Origin: Ostrinia nubilalis
Taxonomy: Eukaryota > Arthropoda > Insecta > Lepidoptera > Crambidae
Length of the DNA stretch: 64,000 nucleotides
Direction: 5' to 3'
Assembly (NCBI RefSeq): GCF_963855985.1
Contig: NC_087092.1
Span: 17,174,001 to 17,238,000, forward strand
Under the pieces are notes generated by a model. It worked only from the letters and a program-made list of their open reading frames with translations. It searched no databases and had not been told where the DNA came from. Both the position numbers and the translations under genes were made by a program. Positions 1 to 10,092 of the stretch are shown in pieces. Position 1 is the stretch's first letter; each line of letters begins with the position of its first letter.

Positions 1-547
1 AATTTGAGCTAATACTGATAATAATAAATTACTTGAGATTTATTTACCTTGTTAAAATAACAAAGAGTTAGAATGTAGCTATACCGGGGTAAATAAAAGT
101 TTGTAAAGCTTCTACACAAATCACTGTCTTGAAATCGCAATAAAAGTGTTTTCTACTAAAATATTAAGTGATTTTCAATTTGGCCTACACTAAACTTTGT
201 ATGCGGACTTGTATTATTGTAGAGATGAGATAGAATTGTCTTTAAAAAAGTTATTGACATTAGTTTTAGACTAGGAACTAAAGGATGATGAAATAAACAG
301 AGTTTTATTGAAATATAATTTAATTTAATTTTCTATTTAAGTTATTCTATTTACATTAAATACAATTTTCACATTATAAAAACAATTTATAAAACATAAT
401 GTTGATAATACAATAAAATAAATCTATTTAAGTCATAAAAGTGTACAGTTAATGCTGTATTCTAACTAGATTATTACATAATAAATCAATGGAAATAATA
501 CAGTACATAATATAAATAAAAATTTTAAAACCTAGAGAAATCTAAAA
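1..547. other. AT-rich 3' flank of the repeat-protein gene
   Basis: This stretch is very AT-rich and I see no ORF or repeat family in it. It lies downstream of the minus-strand gene at 548-1759 and probably holds its 3' UTR, since a candidate poly(A) signal sits at 304-309. Confidence 0.5.
304..309 (-). terminator. candidate poly(A) signal AATAAA
   Basis: The plus strand reads TTTATT, which is AATAAA on the minus strand, about 240 nt past the TAA stop of the minus-strand gene. It is the first perfect hexamer I find downstream. In AT-rich DNA this hexamer is common by chance, so the call rests on position only. Confidence 0.35.
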
Positions 548-1759
548 TTATTCCTCCACAAGACTCATACGGCTTCTCCAGTAGTCAGCCAAATCTTTAA
601 GCCTTTCGCCGCACTGTCGCTTCCTCCTCGGGTTACACTTCATAGGATTATTCAAGAACACAGTAAATTGCTTCACAAGTGCCGTCACTGAATCTGCAGC
701 TTCTTCGAATTCCACGGCACCGTTCGCCACGCCTGCTATAGTAGAGTTCAGTTGCTCGATGGCTTCATCGATGTCCACGTCATCACTGTCGCGCTTCTCT
801 CGCTTCGAGTCTGTAGTGTCATCAAAAGAGAGTCCACTGCAAGACATGCTGCAGGGCACAACTTCTGGCAACGGCCTTTTCTTATCACGGATGGTGCTGG
901 TCCCAGAGAAACGCTTCTCCATTGATTTGAACACGTCGTCACTGTCGCGCTTCTCTCGCTCCGAGTTTGTAGTGTCATCAAAAGATAGCCCACTGCAAGA
1001 CATGCTGCAATGCACAACTTCTGGCAACGACCTCTTCTTATCACGGATGGTGCTGGTCCCAAAGAAACGCTTCTCCATCGATTTGAATACATTGTCACTG
1101 TCACGCTTCTCTCGCTCCGAGTTTGTAGTGTCATCAAAAGAGAGTCCACTGCAAGACATGCTGCAATGCACAACTTCTGGCAACGACCTCTTCTTATCAC
1201 GGATGGTGCTGGTCGAGAAGCAAAGCCTCTCCATCGATTTGAACACGTCGTCACTGTCGCGCTTCTCCCGCTCCAAGTCTTCAGTGTCATCAAAAGATAG
1301 CCCACTGCAAAACATACTGTCCGGTCTCTTCTCATCACGGTTGGTGCTCGTCGTGAAGCAAAGGTCCTCCACCGATTTGAACACATCGTCAATCGTCTTG
1401 CAGATGTCCTCCACCGATCCCGCCGAGATCATCTGACCGCTTACGTTGTAAAACTGTTTCTTAGGTTCTTCTCCAAAGACGTCGTTGGGTAGCTCCTTGA
1501 CGAAGTCATCGTAGTCAGCAATACAGGATTTGATCGAGAGTCGTCTTGCAAGTTTCTTGCGGACGGTTTTCAAAAGGAACGGCGAGTCGAAAGTTGTTTG
1601 TCGCAGGTCCAAAGAACTCAGCACTGGCTTCAGTTTTGAAGGTTCATGGTCTGTGTCGTCTGTGTCCAGGTCGATAGGCTTCCCCCATTTCTCTTCCAGC
1701 TTCTTCCACTGCTCGTTGGAAGATAGTATCGATTCGGCGTCAAGATAATAGATACTCAT
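548..1759 (-). CDS. intronless gene for an acidic tandem-repeat protein, function unknown
   Basis: A single open frame of 403 codons runs from ATG (1757-1759) to TAA (548-550). I do not recognise the family. Residues 1-124 form a unique N-terminal part with an acidic patch (about 30-40) and a basic patch (about 65-75). Residues 125-326 are four tandem repeats of 46, 52, 52 and 52 residues, each starting (D/N)VFKSM/V and ending EREKRDSD or KREKRDSD. Residues 327-403 form a unique C-terminal part with a predicted helix-rich stretch, a basic segment RRKRQ near 382-386, and a W near the end. I see no signal peptide or membrane segment. The abundance of Ser, Asp, Lys and Arg suggests a phosphorylated, largely disordered nuclear or cytoplasmic protein; that is inference. 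A well-spaced core promoter lies just upstream, so a one-exon gene with a short 5' UTR is likely. A retrocopy is possible, but no poly(A) tract or flanking duplication is evident. Confidence 0.8.
   Translation of the reverse strand: MSIYYLDAESILSSNEQWKKLEEKWGKPIDLDTDDTDHEPSKLKPVLSSLDLRQTTFDSPFLLKTVRKKLARRLSIKSCIADYDDFVKELPNDVFGEEPKKQFYNVSGQMISAGSVEDICKTIDDVFKSVEDLCFTTSTNRDEKRPDSMFCSGLSFDDTEDLEREKRDSDDVFKSMERLCFSTSTIRDKKRSLPEVVHCSMSCSGLSFDDTTNSEREKRDSDNVFKSMEKRFFGTSTIRDKKRSLPEVVHCSMSCSGLSFDDTTNSEREKRDSDDVFKSMEKRFSGTSTIRDKKRPLPEVVPCSMSCSGLSFDDTTDSKREKRDSDDVDIDEAIEQLNSTIAGVANGAVEFEEAADSVTALVKQFTVFLNNPMKCNPRRKRQCGERLKDLADYWRSRMSLVEE
782..1387 (-). repeat. in-frame coding minisatellite, 3 units of 156 bp plus one of 138 bp
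   Basis: The motif CACTGTC(G/A)CGCTTCTC recurs on the plus strand at 784, 940, 1096 and 1252, exactly 156 bp apart. A fourth interval to 1390 is 138 bp. Every unit is a multiple of 3, so the frame holds. The 46-residue unit nearest the N terminus lacks six residues and is the most diverged. The three 52-residue units are nearly identical, which points to recent unequal exchange or gene conversion. Confidence 0.93.
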
Positions 1760-1822
1760 TGCAGTTCGATGTTCCGAATACTTCGATTTCGATTGTTGTT
1801 AACCGCACTGTCGTTTGGTTGA

Positions 1823-1858
1823 GACTGATAGCAAAGAGGTTTTTTCGCACTTTTTATG
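1823..1858 (-). promoter_or_regulatory. core promoter: TATA-like box plus arthropod initiator
   Basis: On the minus strand CATAAAAAG (1850-1858) is followed by TCAGTC (1823-1828). If the initiator A at 1826 is +1, the first T of the TATA-like box (1856) is at -30, the textbook spacing. The implied 5' UTR is about 67 nt before the ATG at 1759. No downstream promoter element is visible at +28 to +32. Confidence 0.65.
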
Positions 1859-3504
1859 GTGTTTACACTCATTAATAAAGTCATTAAGTGATAGCTATTT
1901 TTTACTGTGTGTCACCTTTACTAATTGAAATCAATTAAGTAATTAAAAATATTTTTGTATTAGTAATGACATGCTAATGATGTCCTAATTATTTGCATAA
2001 CGATTTGGGATTAGCAGAGAAATGGAATTTACTTAATTGAGTTATTTTGTATTTACTTTATTGTTTCTTGTAATGAGTTAGATGACAAACTTGTTTATAC
2101 TTTCTTGAGTTATCATTCAAAAGAAATAATTTCTGGTACCTTACAATCATTCTCTTTTACATTTACGATATTATACTGTATAACATCACTCGTTTTGAAC
2201 TTGCTGTCTTTTGTACCACACAATTTTCAAGCTAAAGTATCTCTAATAATAAAATTCCGTCTTATTCGTAGTTATGGCACCGTCGAGCGTACCTATTAGT
2301 TAATTACCTGGACTGCACAACAAATAGAAATTCATGGTTCATTACCAAACAACGGTGCCGTAGGACCTCGCGGACATAGTCCAAGTTAGACGCTAAATCA
2401 CCGCCAGTGCCTCTGGACCTCTGATTGTGGACATACGGGAGGGTATTGCGGATGGTAACGCTGCGAGTATGAGAACAAATAAGAGTAAAGCAGAGTTCTT
2501 TAGTAATAAGTTACTTTACGTAGCACGAACTTTGATTAATGATGACGTCATGTACGTTTTTCGAAAAGCAGCCATAATTATACTGAGTGAATAGATACAG
2601 TCAGTGAATGAATCAAGAAGATTTTTTTATCCTATCACCATTTGCTACAACAGTTCAGATTGAGAGAGAGGTTATAGTTAACATAATTTTTGAATCAAGT
2701 TCCGAGAAACACACTATTAGGCATTGTAGGATAACGCCTTTTGTTTCTGTTTAAATTATATTATTTGGTTCTGAACACCTTTATATCATCAACGTAGGCC
2801 ACTTGCATTAGCTCTTTAACGAAGGATGTCAGCGAAAAACATTTCTGCACAAATCGTTTGATTTGTGTTATTATATTATGTGTGTCATGTCTCTAAAAGC
2901 TAATAATAAGTGACCGTGTAACCAACCTATGTAAAATCTTTAAACTCTTGCGTCAAAAAACCGCCCGCTCCCCCGCCACACACGAATCACCCCCCGTATG
3001 TTTCCAACGCACTGACCGGAAGCAGAAACTTATTCCGCCTTGTTCAGTGTAGTTGGACAGTTTGTCAATTTATGAGGCTGTTCACAATATCGCGCGAATC
3101 TGAGCGGGCAGATTTGGTTAATTGAGTTGCAGTGATTATGTAGGGCCGGTGATCAAGTGTGGACGGGGAGGCGTGATTGGGTGGGTAAATTGTCCCTAAA
3201 AATTGGGTAAATATTTTTACGAGAAACCTAAAGCAATGTATTTTTTTTACAATGCGAATTGTATGAACTAACTTACTAAGCTAAGCAGTGGTCCAAAGTG
3301 AGTCTTGGCCTCCAAAAATAATTGAGTCTCTATTTTGGTCTATGACTTGTATGAATTCCAGTTCTATGACTTTGCCCGTGAATTTTCTCTATTGGTTTTG
3401 TATGACATAAAAATTTTATCATGCTAACTACTAAACACATTAGAAATGACGTGATAGTTCACAGAAACCTTTATCCTCCAATTTACAATATTTACTAGAT
3501 TTTA
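1859..3504. other. upstream intergenic region, no gene recognised
   Basis: Apart from the site cluster at 1919-2016, I see a perfect CRE palindrome TGACGTCA at 2543-2550 and GC-richer patches at about 2340-2470 and 2955-3070. Open frames are short and look random. Confidence 0.4.
1919..2016. promoter_or_regulatory. candidate homeodomain/POU/Otx site cluster upstream of the gene
   Basis: Within about 100 bp, roughly 95-190 bp upstream of the inferred start site, there are several TAATTA/TAATTG/TAATGA cores (1922, 1940, 1964, 1975, 1986), a perfect POU octamer ATTTGCAT (1991-1998) and a Bicoid/Otx-type GGATTA (2008-2013). TAAT cores are frequent in AT-rich DNA. The octamer and the Otx site are the less likely chance matches. 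Confidence 0.35.
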
Positions 3505-3759
3505 CAGGGTGTTAGGTAAATGGGTATATGAGCCGACACTAGCCCATGTTAACATACGCATATAAATAGTATGGTGAAGTCAGAAAATTGATATCTCCAT
3601 TTTAATTATTTTAATTTTCATACAAATCGGATTTTATAAAATTTATTTTGTATGAAAATTAAAAAAAATAAAATGAATAATGATATACGCCATACCATTT
3701 ATAAGCCCATGTTAACATGGGCTAGTGTCGGCTCATATACCCATTTACCTAACAACCTG
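3505..3759. mobile_element. MITE with long terminal inverted repeats and TA duplication (Tc1/mariner type)
   Basis: The 255-bp element begins CAGGGTGTTAGGTAAATGGG and its other end, read in reverse, begins CAGGTTGTTAGGTAAATGGG. The near-identical arms extend about 55 bp, and AT-rich complementary sequence continues to the centre. It is flanked by TA at 3503-3504 and TA at 3760-3761. Nothing is encoded; it could fold into a nearly full-length hairpin. Confidence 0.8.
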
Positions 3760-3761
3760 TA

Positions 3762-4189
3762 TAGCTACTTAATTAATTACCTAAATGCTGACTTCTTCAA
3801 AATTTAGTCTATCTCTCTAAAACATTTTTGATCTGGCAGTTTACGCATAAAACTATTTATGATTTGCAACGAACGTCTCTAATATCCTGACGTGCTTGCT
3901 GTACACACAAATTAGGTTAGGTACATGGACTTCCGGACAGCAGTGCGCTACATTACAAGTGCACTTTAAGGCTTGTCCGGGTGTCCGGGCACGACCGGAC
4001 CAATTACACCACGTGCAGCTGATGAGGCCCGGATTGGGGCTGTATGACACCCGGATTGGTTGTTTGCTTTGAATTAGACAAGTAATGTGTTGTTCTGCAG
4101 GATTGGGCATTATTGCTCTTGTATTATGACGATTAAGTTCGTAGTTAGTAGGTAACGCTTTGGTATTAAGTTCTTGTTACGTTAAATGG
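3762..4189. other. unrecognised intergenic sequence
   Basis: It includes a GC-richer patch around 3920-4040 with a random-looking 85-codon minus-strand frame. I see no repeat family or gene signal. Confidence 0.35.
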
Positions 4190-4320
4190 ACGCCTTGGAA
4201 GTCCAGTGGTTAGGGAATCGGAAGGTCTCAAGATAGAGATTCTGGGTTCGATTACAAGGTGGGACACATAATTATTCTTGTAATTTCTCTCAGTTTTTTT
4301 AGGTTAATGTAAGCTTAAAT
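4190..4320 (+). repeat. tRNA-derived SINE-like sequence
   Basis: A degenerate pol III A box (TCCAGTGGTTAGG, from 4202) is followed by a B box GGTTCGATTAC (4245-4255). The spacing is that of a tRNA head and an AT-rich tail follows. The cloverleaf is not intact, so this is not a functional tRNA gene. Confidence 0.55.
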
Positions 4321-5479
4321 TAATGTGAAAAGAAATATAATTCCTTACTTTGCAAGGATGATCAAAGATTCTGATTGAAGAGTTATTTAAGATTCAAGTA
4401 ATTTGGCCTACGAGTACACACGCACAAAGTGATACAAAAACTAACACAAAGATTAAAGTTATTTACTTTGTATGAGAGTATGAATTACAATGTTCGATCC
4501 CGTTACGAATTAAAAAGCAGCTCCAATTTTAATTTCGAAATCAAATTCAAATTCTTTATTGTCCATCCAAATCAATTTTCAGATAAAAAAAACACTGAAG
4601 ATTTTAGCATACAACTTGTCCCCACTTAGTGGGACATTAAAAAAAATTAAGCAACAGTGTTGGTCCATTACTGACGTCACGGGGCAGCCGCACTCAATCA
4701 ATTTGCGGGAATCACCGGCGTGAAGTGTTTTTTAATTAATTTCATGGATGAATTTCGGCGAACAGGAGCGCGGTGGAGTCTCCTTTGTAAATTTCAATTC
4801 ACAGAAACTGTTTTACAGTACTTAAGAGCCATTTTACATTTTCGTGCGAATTTCTAAGATTTTGGAAGCATGAATTACTATCTTAAGCAACACCCAGAGA
4901 TTATTTAATAACTGCGAAAGATAGGTCAATCCTTGGTGTTGACCATTAATGAAACGGATTTACTAAAATTCTTTTGCTTAATTCACAGTGCCCCATCTCC
5001 CACAACCATTTTACGGAAAAATTGCCGCAGACTCATTTTCAAAGTCCTGTATCTATTAGTTATGCTCATATAATAAGCTTAAAAATATATAGTAATCATC
5101 GGACATATATTCTTGTAGTCCATTAATGAAATAGATTCTTGAATTTCATTACCATTATTGAGTAAAATCTAAAAATAATTTGGCAAATTTGAAGATTAAC
5201 GTCACATTTTGATCGTGGTTTTTGGTTTAAAAACACAGCAATAACTGCAATAAAAGTATCCCAAAATAAAGAATATTCATTGTAGAATTGATTTCTACAG
5301 TTATTGTTTAAATATTAGTAACCACTTTGTCAAAATATTGATGTGAATATCAGTTTAAATTACAATACGCAAGCCGACATCGATTAGTATGGCGCGAGCG
5401 CCCGTCAAGGCAGGACCTATGTCATTTTTCCCGCCGTGACGTTTACGTGCGTTCGTGTCGTGAAGCGGTGATTTGTACG
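4321..5479. other. intergenic, no gene recognised
   Basis: A perfect CRE palindrome TGACGTCA lies at 4672-4679, beside a GC-richer patch (4680-4780). A second GC-rich, CpG-rich patch is at 5385-5470. The rest is AT-rich without recognisable content. Confidence 0.35.
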
Positions 5480-5725
5480 GCGACCAAATGCATTTGATAC
5501 TATGTCGAGAGGCTGTTTCGAGTCGGCCGGCCGAGCAGAAATTGAAATGATGAATTTTAATTTCTTTGACGGATCTGGGTGTAACTATGTATAATATGTA
5601 GGTACCATGTATTAAATTTAATAAATAAATTATAAAAAAGTAAATCCATTATGCTAGCACCCTTAACACAAGCATATTGGTTGCCTACTTTGTGAAATTG
5701 TCCAAAAATTTGTTTATTTATTTAT
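5480..5725 (+). repeat. SINE, diverged copy of the family at 31564
   Basis: From about 5505 the sequence parallels the tRNA-head end of the SINE at 31564-31845 (ACTATGTCGAGAGG here, ACTATGCCGAGAGG there). It then shares the body block GCAGAAATTGAAATGATG (5535-5552), CTATGTATAATATGTA, GCTAGCACCC and GTGAAATTGTCCAAA, and the (TTTA)n tail. The B box is decayed. Confidence 0.8.
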
Positions 5726-5796
5726 CCGCTTTGAGTTTTGTTTCGTGAAGAAGAAAAAGAAGCGTTTTGTTTCGAGAGGGAAGCTTTGTTGTTAAA

Positions 5797-7144
5797 TCTA
5801 TACTAATAAAAGAGGAAAGATTTAATTGTTTGTTTGTTTGTTTGTTTGGAGGCAATAGGCTCCGAAAAAAAATTCTTTCACGATTTAGAATCCTATTTTT
5901 TTTCTATGTAGGCTATAAAATATTTTCAAAAACTTTAGTCCAAAATCTTTGATAAAATTCGACGTTTAATAAATAAATTAGATAACATATTATTGATACT
6001 TTTTTTTTCAGTACGATTTTAGTACTTGTTTTTCAGAAATTCTACGATTTAACTAAACTTCTTAAGTGTTTATATTTTATGCATAATTTATTAACTTCTA
6101 AAATATACATATATCCTATTGATAGATGATGTGCTTCGTATTTTATTAAAATTATTACCTGACTAGGTTAAAAAGGTGTGGAATGTTATTTTGGAGATAA
6201 CTTGGTTCCATAGAAATATAGAGAGATGCTAAGTAATGCGCTGAGTTCGAAACTCAGTGTCGTATTAGAAATTCACACACACAAAGAAATCAAATTATGT
6301 GCTCATTATCCACTGCGGTATCAGTATTCAACGTTCGAATAATCTTTAGTACTATGCAAGCAATATAAACTGTTTACATAATGACTTCGCTACTGTCATC
6401 ATTGCTTTCACAAGCAATATGTTCAAATTTGTCCCTTGTCACATTTCCCTTTAGTTTCTGTGATCTGTGCTTGTTTCTAAGTTGATATCAATGAAATATT
6501 CCTTAGTACTTTTGATTTAAATTATTTTTTTTATTTTGACACGTGTTTGAAAAATCAAGGTCAGATAACAATAAAATAACAAGTGAAAACGTAACATTGC
6601 ATTGCAACTCGCAATTTCGCAATATTGATGAGGAGATTCCATTGGAAAGTCTGTATTCATTCCTAGGATTCCCCTAACACCATCAAATTCAAGAGAATTC
6701 AAGAGAGTGCAGTTTCCCATCTCATGCTTATGGACCACGGTTTAAAATAGTGTGGTTGCATAGAGCCTGCAACGGGCAACCGCGTGCGCAGCTGCTCATA
6801 CTAATTTTCGATACAAAAGTAAATGGAAATCTATGCTTCTCCGACGACCAGTTGTATGTGGAATACTCCAGAGTATGCGCACACAATAGCCTGGTGATTT
6901 TAGCACCTGAAGGAAAAACAAAAAACATTGTTTACAAAGAAATTTGCGGCAGGTATAGTGTTTTAATTTTGTTTAAGAAAGATCTCATAATTTTGTAAGT
7001 ATTCAAATATTTAAACATAATAATTTGTAGATTTTATATCAAAAAATATAATCATTTAACAAAATTAATTTTCTTAGAATATTTTAATTCTATTAGAACC
7101 ATTTTCCACTTCATCGCAGAAGAAGTCGCGGGCAAAAAGCTAGT
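5797..7144 (+). mobile_element. decayed Helitron with TC 5' end and CTAGT 3' end
   Basis: The left end TCTATACTAATAAAAGAGG followed by (TTTG)n (5797-5850) and the right end GAAGTCGCGGGCAAAAAGC then CTAGT (7122-7144) match the typical termini of lepidopteran Helitrons. A helicase remnant lies about 190 bp before the 3' end, as expected for a Helitron C terminus. Most of the 1.35 kb is AT-rich and decayed. Two separate fragments joined by chance is the alternative. Confidence 0.65.
6834..6954 (+). pseudogene. Helitron Rep/helicase C-terminal remnant
   Basis: The translation contains CFSDDQLYVEYSRV, then about 10 residues later PEGKTKNIVYKEI. These resemble the end of the PIF1-like helicase of insect Helitrons (pattern FSHGQLYVA.SRV, later KNIVY). 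The family normally has H-G where this copy has D-D. The enclosing open frame (6750-6998) has little recognisable similarity upstream of this stretch. The rest of the Rep/helicase is absent or unreadable, so the copy is dead. Confidence 0.72.
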
Positions 7145-7147
7145 ATG

Positions 7148-7582
7148 AAATATGTAGTATTGCCCGCGGCTTCACCCGCTTGAAATTTAGTTTGTCACAG
7201 ATCGTCATAAATTATAGCCTATACATTGTTATTCTGGTCGACGCCAGGGATGGATGAGCGTCGCTGTCGCTGGCGACAGGGTCTTCTGGTTCAGGGTTCA
7301 TGGCGTAGGTCTCAGTCAAAATGAAATTCACTCGTAGAAATTAATAAACTCAGTGTATTCACGAAAATGATTACACACAGCACTAGAGTCGTATCGGAAC
7401 TGAGTGAACCAAAGGTCTTGCGATAGGAACGTCCGACCCGAGTGATAGTTGAACACAGACTGCCTAGTGCTGCTGTACTGTACTGTAAAGTTTCATCAAA
7501 ATCTGTTCAGTAGTTTTTGCGTGAAAGTGTAACAAACACCCAGACATCCACACAAACTTTCGTATTTATAATATTAGTAAGA
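7148..7582 (-). mobile_element. second Helitron copy, minus strand, interrupted by about 250 bp
   Basis: Read on the minus strand it begins TCTTACTAATATTATAAATA (5' end at 7582) and ends in the GCGGG(T/C)-type terminus near 7150. Its blocks (GTTTTTGCGTGAAAGTGTAA, GTCACAGATCGTCATAAATT and AAATTATAGCC) are the common lepidopteran non-autonomous Helitron. Unrelated sequence at about 7240-7490 separates the halves. It abuts the previous Helitron 3' end to 3' end. Confidence 0.65.
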
Positions 7583-10034
7583 CTAGTTAGAAGTAAGATA
7601 GTAAGATGAATTATTTTAGTTATTTGTTTACTTATAATAATATTTATTTATTTATTTCTTAGCTCTGTCTGATAATGGATCTGGAGGAGATGCAATGGCC
7701 ACCTCCGTAACAAAACAATAGAACCCTATGGAGTTTGGGCTTGTGTGATTCGCCTTGACGAATAGTTCGTATCCAGGGTCCGATGATGGAGCTGTAAGGG
7801 GGCAGATTTTTTTTTCACTATGTGACTGTCTTTATTTTGTACTTAATATATATTTTACATATTATACCTATTCGTGTTTCATTATGAATCGAAATATAAA
7901 AGACTTAATAAACTCTATTAAAAATTTAAATTAATTTATCAAGTTTGAATACCTCATTCTACCTTAAAATTAATAACTTAAATCAAGTCTTAATACGGTC
8001 ACGGCTCAAGATTTTTTTGTCCATTTCAGCGTTCTTTTTACTCTTTTGACGTTGCGTTGACAGCTTTTACCTAAATTCGCGCGGAATATTTTTGTGAAAT
8101 GGCTCTTAAGTCTGAACTGTGTTATCTCATGATATTATTATGACGTCAATTGCGTCACAGTAACTATTAAGATGTCTGATCTAATGAGTGTTATTGTCAT
8201 TATTAATTAATTAGGTAGTGTTTTTTGGCAATAATATTTTAAAAAATATTTTCAACAATAGTACCTTTTAGTTATGAACAGCTATTTTGAAGTACTAAGT
8301 CGAGTCTTAGTTAAATTGAGTACATTTGCTGATAAAACATTTATTACTATTATTGTTCTATCGGAATACTGACCATACATCCAAAGCCAACTAACTTAAA
8401 CAGACACTTAAAGTTTCTCCCTGACCCATTTGTATGCATAACCTAAGAAGAAAATTTAACCCAGGTTCAATTCCTTAACCACTAAAGAAGCAATGTAGAA
8501 TGTAATGTAAGGGAATAATCTCTAAAATCTTTCAAAAGACCGACTCTACCGCACTCTTGTCCTAGCGCAGCATCGTCGTCCACGCACTAATTCAATATGG
8601 CCAACGTAAGCCATTTGCGCTCGCGCTTGACGCATCGCCCGTGAAAAAATCAATTACCATTTTTTGATAGCCACACTCGCCGGCTCCCAACTGTGGAGAC
8701 CGCTTCTGTTTTACTGGCTTTGATTTTAATATTGTAAACAGAAACTTCATTTTTTTTCCTTTTGTATAGTTATTATATTTTTAATAGCGATGGAAAACAT
8801 AATAGGTACTGTGTAATCTGTAATGGCTGATGCATGCTCTCTTGAGATTGGAAAACGTGGAATCGTGAATCGTGGAACACGGTAGAAGAAGAAAAAGTAT
8901 TTAACTGGTATAACAATCAAACTAAAAGTTTTAAACATTAGTTTCGATACAAGAAATTCTAATGCATTCATGCTTACTTATATGGAGTTTTAAATAAAAT
9001 ATTATGAGGCTTGCGGCTTGGGCTACATAATAAATTGTTAGAAGTCCTTTCCGCACTTTCATAGCTCGTACCAACACTCGATATTTTTCAGTGGCACTAC
9101 TTCGTCATATTGTTCAGAATTGACACCCCAATCTAAATGCTTTTATTTTGCGTCATACTAAATTGACTCACTTTAAAAGCTGAAGAGTGGCAAACTTTAC
9201 TGAATTTATTTACTTTCACGTACATTTGTTTGTTGACTTTCAGTGACATAGAGTGCTGTGTATTTTAACTATTCATTTCCTATTCTGTAGTTAAATTTTC
9301 CCATTTCAATGTTGATAAAACAGTTAATTTAAACAAATTAAAATATGAGTATTAAAATAAGTAGAAATTGAAAATGAGTTGATGAAAAAAAAAACTATTA
9401 AACATGATGGATATCTTTTGTTGTAATAGCAAATTATCAATCTAAATCGTTTTATCGTTGTTACAATGGCAATAAATGTCTAAGAAACAGAAATCAGGTA
9501 TAAAAACAGTGGCCAAAATTATGAACATCATGAAACTGGAAGTTAAAATCACACAACACAACATAATTTATTAAACCTTACTTTCTTACATGTGGATTGG
9601 AAGAAATGTCAAACATTGAAGAGCATAATATGACGTCCAAACCCACCGGGTTAAGTGCCTATGACGTTGATTGACAGTCATCAATTAGTTGTCTCACCCG
9701 GAGATCCTTACATGATTGTTCTCATCGAGAGGTTAAGTGGTGTCACTTACGGTGCGTTTGTCAAAACGTTGATAAATGATCGCTGATGATAGAACATCAT
9801 TCGTTAACACACTTGCGACCTGTGACTTACTTTTCCTATTTATAATAAAAATATCCTCTTACTTATAAACAAGTGAAGCGCTGTCTATGATTAAAAATAT
9901 CTTTAAAACCTATTTTGGGCTTAATGCACCTGACTATTGAAAACCACTTTAGATCATCTAGCTGTCATTCCAAAGTGGTTTTATTAACACTGTATGTATT
10001 GCGTGTCTAATGTGGTAAATGAATCCAAACCCCT
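7583..10034. other. intergenic, no gene recognised
   Basis: It holds a CRE palindrome TGACGTCA at 8141-8148, a possible degenerate SINE on the minus strand near 8455-8500, and a CpG-richer patch at 8545-8700. No ORF here looks real. Confidence 0.35.
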
Positions 10035-10092
10035 TACTTCCCTCTACACATTCAGGATAAAACATCCTAGCTAGATAGTGTAGAGGGAAGTA
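10035..10092. repeat. perfect 15-bp inverted repeat
   Basis: TACTTCCCTCTACAC (10035-10049) is the exact complement of 10078-10092. The 28-nt loop contains a second small inverted repeat (AGGAT ... ATCCT). Confidence 0.85.

Noticed and set aside
748..1436. Two long frames (214 and 225 codons) overlapping the repeat-protein gene
   Set aside because: They are shadows produced by the 156-bp repeat, whose length is a multiple of three. They lack a promoter and unique sequence.
6180..6280. Another tRNA-like head (GAGTTCGAAACTC)
   Set aside because: The B-box-like stretch is a simple palindrome and no matching A box or tail is present.
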